Assembly: GCA_017453765.1 (NCBI GenBank)
Contig: JAFTEG010000303.1
Location: 1-5,083, forward strand
Source of the DNA: Selenomonadaceae bacterium
GTDB lineage: Bacteria; Bacillota; Negativicutes; Selenomonadales; Selenomonadaceae
DNA: 5,083 nucleotides
Direction of reading: 5' to 3'
The notes below the pieces were generated by a model that ran no database searches, had not been told where the DNA came from, and saw only the letters and a list, made by a program, of their open reading frames with translations. Both the position numbers and the translations under genes were made by a program. How positions within the stretch are numbered: position 1 is the first letter of the stretch; the number at the start of each line of letters is the position of its first letter. Positions 1 through 5,083 of the stretch are shown here, piece by piece.

Positions 1-1288
1 CGTGAATGTTAATATTTTTCGCAGAAACAATATTTATCCCCTTGTCTTTGTCAAGCTGAATAAAAGTTTTCTGATGTTCGGCGATAATCTCAACGCCTTT
101 GTCCGTTAACAAAATTTCCCTGCCGCCCGGCGCCTTCAAAGATTTATTTTTCGGCTCTTTAAGCGGCGCGGTGTTAATCGAACTAAGCGCAAAGGCGTCA
201 CTTGTATCAATCGACGGCATTAAAATTCTTACGTAGTCGTCAACTTCCGGCATCACGTACCAGCCGCTGCCGTCCGCGCTTGAATACGGCGTCGCGAATG
301 GAAACCACGTCGTGCCTTCCGTGTACTTTTCGTCAACGTCAATCAAGTGCGCTTGAATTTTATCTTTTTCAACCTTTTTAACCTGCGCGCGAAAAACTCT
401 GCCGTAAATATTTTTCTGCGCGGAAATGGGTACAAAAAAAGCGGTCTTGCCGACCAACGTGTAACTTGCCGTCAAAAGGTTATCGATAAAGCGAAGGCTT
501 AAACTTTTCACGCGATATTCTTTTTTGTTAAGCTTGACCGTGTCGCCGAGACTTAAATATTTGTAAACGCCGCCGACATTGACCGACGCAAAATCTTCGG
601 CAATAACCTTAGCACCTTTCGCCTTCAGTGTTTCATTGGCGTTTATGAATTGAAAAGTTGCGTCGTCAAAATTGTAAATAACCTGCGCGGATTCAATGTC
701 AATCGTCTGCTTAGATTCAGGAAGTCCGACAGTAAGTAGAGGCTTTTCTGCGGTAATGTCAGTGAAAACCGTTGCGTTGAAGTGCGACGCCAGCCGCTTT
801 ATAAATTGCCACGACGTTTCATTAAGACGAATAATCATCTTTTCAATCGCCTTGTCCGTGACTTTCAAATTAATTTTGCCTTCGCTGTCTTTAACCGCAG
901 TTTTTAAAACGTCCTCGTACTTGTCGGTAAGTTTTTGGAATGAACAAGTTTCGCGTTTCCAATCCAATTTGCAGGCGGCGTCAAGTAAATCAACCGTCAA
1001 AATATTTTCGTCAATCGTAGTACGCAGGCTCAAATTTGAAATGTAGCCTTGAAATAGCACCGTGTCTTTTTTGTTAATTTTGGCAGAGATTTTAATTTTA
1101 TCGGCGTTCGCCTGTTCCAAAAATTTTTTACCCTTTTTGTCGTCAACCTGCAACGTCAATCGCGCGTGAGCAAATTCGCCTGCGGTGTGATTTATTTCAA
1201 GTTGAAGTATTTGCAAAAATTCCACGCCGTCAATTTTTATGTCGTGCAAAGCGACGGCGTCTTCCGTTTTACTTGGTAATAGCGCCAT
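1..1288 (-). CDS. VgrG-like contractile injection spike protein B (phage late control D family), 3' end cut by window edge
   Basis: I translated this minus-strand frame by hand. It is open for 429 codons from the ATG at 1288-1286 to the left edge. Family knowledge: VgrG/gpD proteins form the trimeric spike below the tube of phage tails and T6SS-like machines. Residues about 14-285 look like the gp27-like base. The N-terminal strand ALHDIKIDGVEF and the segment ETSWQFIKRLASHFNATVF (157-175) match equivalent positions in the other VgrG-like protein of this window (DLKIEGVDY and DWEFLTELAERHGQILF). Residues about 293-372 resemble the gp5-type OB fold, including TTWFPFATPYSS and a GWYVMPEVDDYVRI strand. 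From about 390 short alternating strands (EILLTDKGVEII, GINIVSAKNINI) suggest the start of a gp5C-like beta-prism. The C-terminus, and any effector extension, lies outside the window. It is the last gene seen, 84 bases after the RHS gene, so probably co-transcribed. Family is fairly sure; exact machine is not. Confidence 0.85.
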   Translation of the reverse strand, partial: MALLPSKTEDAVALHDIKIDGVEFLQILQLEINHTAGEFAHARLTLQVDDKKGKKFLEQANADKIKISAKINKKDTVLFQGYISNLSLRTTIDENILTVDLLDAACKLDWKRETCSFQKLTDKYEDVLKTAVKDSEGKINLKVTDKAIEKMIIRLNETSWQFIKRLASHFNATVFTDITAEKPLLTVGLPESKQTIDIESAQVIYNFDDATFQFINANETLKAKGAKVIAEDFASVNVGGVYKYLSLGDTVKLNKKEYRVKSLSLRFIDNLLTASYTLVGKTAFFVPISAQKNIYGRVFRAQVKKVEKDKIQAHLIDVDEKYTEGTTWFPFATPYSSADGSGWYVMPEVDDYVRILMPSIDTSDAFALSSINTAPLKEPKNKSLKAPGGREILLTDKGVEIIAEHQKTFIQLDKDKGINIVSAKNINIH

Positions 1289-1299
1289 TATTTAATTAA

Positions 1300-1305
1300 C
1301 CTTTC
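1300..1305 (-). promoter_or_regulatory. Ribosome binding site of VgrG-like protein B
   Basis: The minus strand reads GAAAGG, 11 bases before the ATG at 1288. The spacing is a little long but the site is the only purine-rich one near this start. It supports the ATG at 1288, which also gives an N-terminus that aligns with the other VgrG-like protein. Confidence 0.55.
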
Positions 1306-1313
1306 AATTTTTT

Positions 1314-1375
1314 AGTGAGGAGTGAAGAGTGAGGAGTGAGAAGTAGTTTTACTAATTCCTAGCCCCTAGCCCCTA
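1314..1375. repeat. Heptanucleotide repeat array between RHS gene and VgrG-like protein B
   Basis: On the plus strand the array starts with four 7-bp units, AGTGAGG, AGTGAAG, AGTGAGG, AGTGAGA (1314-1341). A small perfect palindrome follows, TAGT-TTT-ACTA (1344-1354), then CCT and two exact copies of AGCCCCT (1361-1374). On the minus strand the left part is TAGGGGC-type units and the right part is CTYCTCA-type units. The TAG stop of the RHS gene (1375-1373) is the first three bases of the first TAGGGGC unit. No U-run follows, so a classical intrinsic terminator is not supported. The repeat family is shared with the array at 2801-2886, although the GC-rich units here are a different variant. 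Confidence 0.85.
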
Positions 1376-2785
1376 ATAACTAAACTTCCCTCTACGTTCT
1401 AACGTTAAATTATTCAAGCAGTCATAATAATATTTTGCGACGTTTTCGCCGTCAAATTCAAAAACCAATCGATTCTGCGCGTCGTATTCGTACTGCGTGA
1501 CTTTAACGCGTCCCGTAGCACTTTGAACAGTCTGCAAGTCAAGCCATTCACGCCGCTCAATGCAGTTGTCATTTAAATCATACTTCCAACGCACCAGCTT
1601 GAATTTATCGCCAACCTTTTGACGCACCTCAATCAGCCTGTCGCCAACGTCGAAAATTTTTATATCGGCGTCATTCGGAATTTTTTCCGGCTTTTCAATC
1701 GGCGCAAAAATATCTTTCTGCGCGGCAACAATTTTATTCATCGGCGTATGTGCAAAGAAAAATTCGCCGAATTCCGTTTTGACCTCCAACAGCCTGTAAA
1801 CTTTATCGTAAATGCAGGTGAACTTGTAGCCGCAGGGAGTTTTAATCAGCGAAGGTGCGGGCGCTTCTTCGTCGTAGGCGTAGGACGTGACTTGACCGTT
1901 AATGTCGTGAGTTAAAATTCGTCCCGCCATATCGCGTTCAAACTTTTCACGCCGCCAATCTTTAATGTTAAGGCGAACTTTCTTGCCGATTAATAAATTC
2001 TTCGACGAATAAAAATAAATTTCTTCCCTGCCGTCGCTGTCATGTTTTCTGATTAAATTGCCGCTCGCGTCGTGTTCGTAGGAAATTATCATGCCGTCGG
2101 GCAAAATTTCACGCGTTAAAAGTCCGTCGGTGTAGCGCCAAAAATATTCGTCACCGTTTCGCGCAAGTTTGTAGTTCAATCTGAAATCGGCGTCGTACAT
2201 GAAAAATTCAAAGCTGCCGTCCGCATAAAAAATTTTTTCAATCAATTTGCGCCGCGTCCACTTGTACGTAATGTCGTCGCGCCCGCTTTCAATGGTCTGC
2301 CGATTTTTGTCGTCGTAGAAAAAATTTCGCGTACCTGAGGCGTCTGTAATTTTTACCAGCCGCCCAAATTCGTCGTATTCGTTTTGAAAAATTTTCGTAC
2401 CGCCTTCAATGCAAGTCGTCAAATTCTTTTTGTAGTCGTATGAATACTTTATCTTCGTGCCGTCGGGGTAGGTGACGCAAGTCAAAAGATTTTCGGCGTA
2501 ATCGTAGCGCGTCGTGCGTCCAATTTCATCTTGCACCGCGATTAAATTTTTGCCTTCATAAATAAAAAAGACTTCGCGCAGAGTCTGCAACGTGACTTTC
2601 TGCGGTCTGCCTTCGATATTAAATTTCCAGGTTTTGGCAAGCGAATTATATTCCCGTTGCACGATAAAATTTTTCAGGATATCGCATTGCACGTAGTCGG
2701 TAATTTTCAGCGTGAAATTTCCCGTCGCGTAGTTAATTTTGTATTCGTGCCGCGCCAATTCCGGCAACGTCTTTATAAAATCCAT
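1373..2785 (-). CDS. Short RHS/YD-repeat protein lacking a C-terminal toxin domain
   Basis: The 470-residue product starts at an ATG 5 bases after GAGGAAG. Residues about 14-60 resemble the N-terminal leader of RHS proteins (ATGNFTLKITD, then QREYNS and TWKFNIEGR). From about 86 to 470 there are roughly a dozen YD repeats, for example YDEFGRLVKITDASG (137-151), HDASGNLIRKHDSDG (238-252), YDAQNRLVFEFDGEN (434-448) and YDCLNNLTLERRG (454-466). Family knowledge: RHS repeats spiral into a hollow shell that encloses a C-terminal toxin, delivered on VgrG/PAAR spikes. Here there is no DPxGxxGG-type core, no autoproteolysis motif and no variable toxin tail. The protein ends GKFSY, where the next YD repeat would begin, and its stop codon is the first base triplet of a heptad repeat. 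It is also much shorter than typical RHS effectors, which usually exceed 1000 residues. It may be a truncated effector, a structural or decoy shell, or one half of a split RHS system. No signal peptide or membrane segment is visible. Flanking VgrG-like genes on both sides support a secreted-cargo role. Confidence 0.9.
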   Translation of the reverse strand: MDFIKTLPELARHEYKINYATGNFTLKITDYVQCDILKNFIVQREYNSLAKTWKFNIEGRPQKVTLQTLREVFFIYEGKNLIAVQDEIGRTTRYDYAENLLTCVTYPDGTKIKYSYDYKKNLTTCIEGGTKIFQNEYDEFGRLVKITDASGTRNFFYDDKNRQTIESGRDDITYKWTRRKLIEKIFYADGSFEFFMYDADFRLNYKLARNGDEYFWRYTDGLLTREILPDGMIISYEHDASGNLIRKHDSDGREEIYFYSSKNLLIGKKVRLNIKDWRREKFERDMAGRILTHDINGQVTSYAYDEEAPAPSLIKTPCGYKFTCIYDKVYRLLEVKTEFGEFFFAHTPMNKIVAAQKDIFAPIEKPEKIPNDADIKIFDVGDRLIEVRQKVGDKFKLVRWKYDLNDNCIERREWLDLQTVQSATGRVKVTQYEYDAQNRLVFEFDGENVAKYYYDCLNNLTLERRGKFSY

Positions 2786-2790
2786 AAAAA

Positions 2791-2797
2791 CTTCCTC
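2791..2797 (-). promoter_or_regulatory. Ribosome binding site of the RHS gene
   Basis: The minus strand reads GAGGAAG, with 5 bases (TTTTT) before the ATG at 2785. It lies just downstream of the heptad array and resembles the AGGAG core of the heptad units, so the site may itself derive from a repeat unit. Confidence 0.75.
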
Positions 2798-2800
2798 ATT

Positions 2801-2886
2801 AGTGAAGAGTTAAGAGTTAGGAGTTAGAAGTTAGAAGTTAATTACTCTTCACTCCTCACTCCTTACTCCTTACTCCTCACTCCTCA
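2801..2886. repeat. Inverted array of twelve heptanucleotide repeats (imperfect long hairpin)
   Basis: On the plus strand six units of the form AGTKARR run head to tail (2801-2842: AGTGAAG, AGTTAAG, AGTTAGG, AGTTAGA, AGTTAGA, AGTTAAT). Six units of roughly opposite polarity follow (2843-2884: TACTCTT, CACTCCT, CACTCCT, TACTCCT, TACTCCT, CACTCCT), then CA. The centre is at the AATTA near 2840-2844. Folding the arms together gives a stem of about 40 positions with roughly five of seven pairing per unit, so the hairpin is long but imperfect. The array fills almost the whole gap between VgrG-like protein A and the RHS gene. The TGA stop of protein A (2886-2884) is the first three bases of the array on the minus strand. 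A role as mRNA attenuator, processing site or stability element is inference. Confidence 0.92.
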
Positions 2887-4650
2887 GCGCGAAATTGCTT
2901 TATTGTCCGGCGTCTTTTCAGCTTTTTCCTTGACGCGGGATCTATCTTCCCTGCCGTGTTCGGCGTTAATTTGATCCGAGCGATTTTTGGGACTGCCGCC
3001 TTCAAACTTGCTAAGTGAACCGGTGCCGCCGCCTGCCATAGGAATGTAGCCGACCTGCATTAACGCGCGTGTCTTGACGTTCAAATTACTGCCCTTCATC
3101 TCAATGGAGCTGTCTTTAACTTCAAGCAGTGAACTTTTCTTGCCGTCAAGCTTAATCGTGCCGCCGGAGCCGCCGCCGGAATTTTTATTTTCGGAATTTT
3201 TATCCTTGCGTCCCGTCAACTTGTCGAGTTCCTTTGCTAAGTCTGAAAGTTCAACCGTTTCAGCCTTCGTGCCGCTGTTTGTAATTTCGGAAGTGACTTT
3301 GCCTACGGTTGAGCCTGCGGGATTGAATTGCACGGTAGCAGGTTGACCGAGACCGGCTAAGTACTGCGCGTAACCTGCCATATGCGGTCCCGCCATAGTC
3401 AGCTGATTATCCGGCATCATACCCTGCGCGGACTGAATGATTAAATCTCCCTTGCACGAAAAAATTATATCCTTCGTCGCAGTAAATTTCACGTCGCCTT
3501 CTTGCGTCATTGCAGTTTTTTCCGCCGCGTTAAATTCAGTTTTCTTAGGATCAAAAATCAGCGCGGAATTTTTAGCAACTTTGAAAGAGCGATCTTTATA
3601 ATCGTCCGAAACTTCTTTAGCACGAAGACTACCCATAGCCGCCTGCCGAATGTGGTCAACGTAGACAAAAACTTTGTCGTTTTCATCAGGCATCGTGTAA
3701 AGGTAATTGCTTGCCGCCGATTCGTAGGGAATGTCAAGCGCGGAATTTTTGTCCTGCTTTTCGTCGCAGTCAAATTGCACCTTAACGTTAGTGTCCTTCG
3801 ATTCAAGCACTTTGCCGGTAATATAAAAAAATCTGTCGAAGTGCTTAACCACGTCCCACGCATCTGCGCGGCAACCTTCTTCGTGACGCAGAGTAATATC
3901 ATTGCGTAAAACGTTATCGTAAAAGTAGACGTGACTTGCAATGACGGCTTGAGTTTTACTTTCGTAATTCACGCCGTAGCCGACGCCGATTTTAACGTCG
4001 TAGGTGAAAAGCTCCGTGTCGACAAAGTAGCTTGCCCGCGCGCCTTCGTACGTATTAGCTTCAAGCCGCTTGAAAAAATTCATCGGCACGTTTTTGCGCA
4101 AAAGTTCAAACGTATCATCGGCGGTAAATTCTTTGAACGCCTTAAAGCCAACGCTGATTCTAAGCTTGTCGGATTTAGAGTCGGCAAATAAAATCTGTCC
4201 GTGTCGCTCGGCAAGTTCGGTTAAAAATTCCCAGTCACTTAAATTTTCGCGGTAAATCATTTCAGCAACGGGTTCATCTTTCCAACAGGTAATTTCAGCC
4301 GGCTTGTAATCTTTTTCGACGATTGAAAGTATATCGGAAAATTTTTTCTTCGCGTCTTGAAAAGTCATGGACTTCCGCGCAGATTCAAGCTTGCACGATA
4401 AACTTTTTGCCGTGACGTGAAGGTACTTGACGTTAATGCGGTCGTCCAACCTGCACTGACAGATAATTCCGCAGAAAATTATATCCTTGTCCGCCTTAAC
4501 TTTAATTTGAGTTTTCGCCCAGCTTAAAATCGTCTTCGCGTCAAATTTTTCATCAACCAGCACTGAAAATCTGCAGACGCCGTGTCGCCCGACGCTTTCC
4601 ACAATGTCAAGGTCAATCAGCTGTTTGTAGTCGACGCCTTCAATTTTCAA
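2884..4650 (-). CDS. VgrG-like contractile injection spike protein A (phage late control D family) with charged C-terminal tail
   Basis: The span given uses the nearest canonical start, TTG at 4650, and encodes 588 residues. The true start is probably upstream at ATT 4686 (see separate entry), adding ISVKQISVSLGD. Residues about 1-270 form the gp27-like base, with DWEFLTELAERHGQILFAD (139-157) as the clearest family segment. Residues about 276-345 fit a gp5-type OB fold (YITGKVLESKDTNVKVQF, then PYESAASNYLYTMPDENDKVFVYV). Residues about 356-408 are short strands like a beta-prism (GDVKFTATKDIIFSCKGDLII). A Gly/Met/Gln-rich insert (409-445) follows, then a helical stretch SDLAKELDKLTG (469-480), a GGGSGG linker (492-497), more strands (498-535) and a highly charged, probably disordered tail (550-588). 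Family knowledge places it as the trimeric spike carrying the PAAR-like cap, whose gene lies directly upstream. The tail is not a domain I recognise; cargo binding is an inference. The TGA stop sits inside the heptad array. Confidence 0.88.
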   Translation of the reverse strand: MKIEGVDYKQLIDLDIVESVGRHGVCRFSVLVDEKFDAKTILSWAKTQIKVKADKDIIFCGIICQCRLDDRINVKYLHVTAKSLSCKLESARKSMTFQDAKKKFSDILSIVEKDYKPAEITCWKDEPVAEMIYRENLSDWEFLTELAERHGQILFADSKSDKLRISVGFKAFKEFTADDTFELLRKNVPMNFFKRLEANTYEGARASYFVDTELFTYDVKIGVGYGVNYESKTQAVIASHVYFYDNVLRNDITLRHEEGCRADAWDVVKHFDRFFYITGKVLESKDTNVKVQFDCDEKQDKNSALDIPYESAASNYLYTMPDENDKVFVYVDHIRQAAMGSLRAKEVSDDYKDRSFKVAKNSALIFDPKKTEFNAAEKTAMTQEGDVKFTATKDIIFSCKGDLIIQSAQGMMPDNQLTMAGPHMAGYAQYLAGLGQPATVQFNPAGSTVGKVTSEITNSGTKAETVELSDLAKELDKLTGRKDKNSENKNSGGGSGGTIKLDGKKSSLLEVKDSSIEMKGSNLNVKTRALMQVGYIPMAGGGTGSLSKFEGGSPKNRSDQINAEHGREDRSRVKEKAEKTPDNKAISR

Positions 4651-4662
4651 ATCGCCGAGAGA

Positions 4663-4688
4663 TACTGAAATTTGTTTTACTGAAATTT
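4663..4688. repeat. 11-bp direct repeat with 15-bp period at the PAAR/VgrG junction
   Basis: TACTGAAATTT occurs at 4663-4673 and again at 4678-4688 on the plus strand. The 15-bp period is a multiple of three. In the frame of VgrG-like protein A the copies encode ISVKQ and ISVSL. The right-hand copy carries the last codons and TAA stop of the PAAR-like gene. This looks like a small tandem duplication at the gene boundary. Confidence 0.85.
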
Positions 4689-5018
4689 TATCGTCCCTCC
4701 GAAAGTGCAGGTTAGAAAGCTGTCTTTAGTCAACGCCGGTGCGCCGCCTACAAAGTAATGCATATCGCAACTTTTCCACGCCATGATTATCGCCGGTACG
4801 CAAGGTACGGGACCTGCCGGCGTCGGCGGAATCATTTTGCAAGTGCCGAAAGTCATTATATTCATAAAAGGTATGCGGTCATTGGCGTTTAACAGCGGCA
4901 GGTGCGTCTTGCATGAAATTACCCCGTGACTTACCGGACACATTACCGGTATCGGTGCCGGTACCGTCGCTCCGCTGCATTTCACCAGTGACATCGCCGT
5001 CATGTATTCTTTGCTCAT
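4677..5018 (-). CDS. DUF4280 PAAR-like spike-tip protein
   Basis: This 113-residue protein has the layout of the DUF4280 family. It has an early LVKCSGA strand (11-17), then NIMTFGTCKM (53-62), a proline-rich PAGPVPCVP turn (67-75), GGAPALTKDSFLTC (91-104) and a closing FGGTIKF strand (106-112). Family knowledge: DUF4280 proteins are PAAR-like and form the sharp cone on VgrG-type spikes, where Cys and His residues can bind a metal. Conserved-type cysteines are C14, C60, C73 and C104. C27, C36 and C84, with H31, H39 and H87, are additional. The length is normal for the family and no effector domain is fused. The ATG at 5018 follows GTGAGG at a spacing of 10; Met6 and Met9 are weaker alternatives because they lie further from that site. 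The gene ends 26 bases before the TTG of the spike gene, or overlaps it by 10 bases if the ATT start is used, as expected of translationally coupled partners. Confidence 0.9.
   Translation of the reverse strand: MSKEYMTAMSLVKCSGATVPAPIPVMCPVSHGVISCKTHLPLLNANDRIPFMNIMTFGTCKMIPPTPAGPVPCVPAIIMAWKSCDMHYFVGGAPALTKDSFLTCTFGGTIKFQ
4684..4700 (-). promoter_or_regulatory. Strong Shine-Dalgarno and candidate ATT start of VgrG-like protein A
   Basis: The minus strand reads GGAGGG at 4700-4695, inside the last codons of the PAAR-like gene. An ATT codon at 4686-4684 follows after 8 bases, which is ideal spacing. ATT is in frame with the spike gene, 12 codons before the TTG at 4650. The TTG has no visible ribosome binding site. 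The extra residues ISVSLGDLKIEG align with AVALHDIKIDG of the second VgrG-like protein, so the extension looks like real protein. No ATG, GTG or TTG exists in this frame between the Shine-Dalgarno and the TTG. ATT starts are rare but known, for example in E. coli infC. Confidence 0.6.
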
Positions 5019-5083
5019 CGTGATAGCGCCTCACTTCATTTTGTACGCGCAAAACATCTTCGTCCAAAAAATTTTCTCTGTCC
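4879..5083 (-). CDS. 3' end of an unidentified upstream gene (reading frame and end uncertain)
   Basis: All three minus-strand frames are open at the right edge, so the upstream gene's frame is a judgement. The frame ending at the TGA 4881-4879 begins DRENFLDEDVLRVQNEVRR and uses GAA, AAT, CAA and CGC codons like the other genes here. It reads as a hydrophilic, probably helical C-terminus. If real, it overlaps the PAAR-like gene by 140 bases, and its last 45 residues are Gly/Asp/Thr-rich and may be only a shadow of that gene. The two alternatives end sooner: one at a TGA (5035-5033) just before the PAAR start, with the peptide ending FCAYKMK, and one at a TGA near 5038. I recognise no family in any of them. 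A gene does seem to continue to the right because the PAAR gene has a short leader with no visible promoter. Confidence 0.3.
   Translation of the reverse strand, partial: DRENFLDEDVLRVQNEVRRYHDEQRIHDGDVTGEMQRSDGTGTDTGNVSGKSRGNFMQDAPAAVKRQ
5029..5034 (-). promoter_or_regulatory. Ribosome binding site of the PAAR-like gene
   Basis: The minus strand reads GTGAGG, 10 bases before the ATG at 5018. This favours that ATG over the internal Met6 and Met9 codons. Confidence 0.55.

Noticed and set aside
696..1046. Plus-strand open frame of 116 codons
   Set aside because: It lies antisense to the VgrG-like protein B gene, which has clear domain content. The product resembles no family and is a shadow.
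1619..1915. Plus-strand open frame of 98 codons
   Set aside because: It is antisense to the YD-repeat gene. Its composition follows the reverse of the repeated Tyr-Asp codons.
2801..2886. CRISPR array
   Set aside because: Units are only 7 bp, have no spacers and switch polarity in the middle.
2801..2886. Intrinsic terminator
   Set aside because: The stem is imperfect and AT-rich. Although TTTTT follows near the RHS start, it sits beyond the ribosome binding site rather than right after the stem. An attenuator remains possible but is unsupported.
1314..2886. Composite transposon or insertion sequence with the heptad arrays as terminal repeats
   Set aside because: There is no transposase gene between the arrays, no flanking target duplication was seen, and the arrays are not matching terminal inverted repeats.
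3558..3941. Minus-strand 127-codon frame inside VgrG-like protein A
   Set aside because: It is an out-of-frame shadow rich in Thr, Arg and Lys, entirely within the spike gene.
3074..4255. Several plus-strand open frames antisense to VgrG-like protein A
   Set aside because: No family resemblance and no good ribosome binding sites; they are complementary shadows of a well-supported gene.
1..5083. tRNA, rRNA or riboswitch
   Set aside because: Nearly all bases are in coding genes, and the short gaps are filled by heptads and ribosome binding sites. No cloverleaf or conserved RNA motif was seen.

Overview
The window looks like part of a contractile-injection-system (phage-tail-like or T6SS-like) spike and effector locus. 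All supported genes lie on the minus strand. Read in the direction of transcription, from high to low coordinates, they are: the 3' end of an unidentified upstream gene, a DUF4280 PAAR-like spike-tip protein, a first VgrG/phage late-control-D-like spike protein, a short RHS/YD-repeat protein, and a second VgrG-like protein that runs off the left edge. Plus-strand reading frames are shadows. No stretch of more than 300 bases lacks a gene.

The organism cannot be named from this sequence. The moderate AT bias, preference for AAA and GAA codons, good GGAGG-type ribosome binding sites and cysteine-containing spike proteins suggest an anaerobic Bacillota (possibly Negativicutes), but this is a low-confidence inference. 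Heptad intergenic repeats of this style are also well known in cyanobacteria.

Layout: 5083-4879 is an open frame entering from the right edge, whose end is uncertain. 5018-4677 is the PAAR-like protein. 4686/4650-2884 is VgrG-like protein A, whose real start may be a rare ATT codon behind a strong Shine-Dalgarno. 2886-2801 is an inverted array of 7-bp repeats. 2785-1373 is the RHS-repeat protein, with no recognisable C-terminal toxin. 1375-1314 is a second heptad array. 1288-1 is VgrG-like protein B, incomplete. The genes read as one transcription unit. The expected assembly is a trimeric VgrG-like spike capped by the PAAR-like cone, with the RHS protein as a shell or an effector remnant. The two VgrG-like proteins may be alternative spikes or parts of one mixed spike.

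The most unusual points are the heptad arrays on both sides of the RHS gene, which supply the stop codons of the preceding genes and repeat a stop-plus-AGGAG unit; the RHS protein that ends inside a YD repeat exactly where one array starts; and the apparent non-canonical start of VgrG-like protein A, next to an in-frame 15-bp-period direct repeat.
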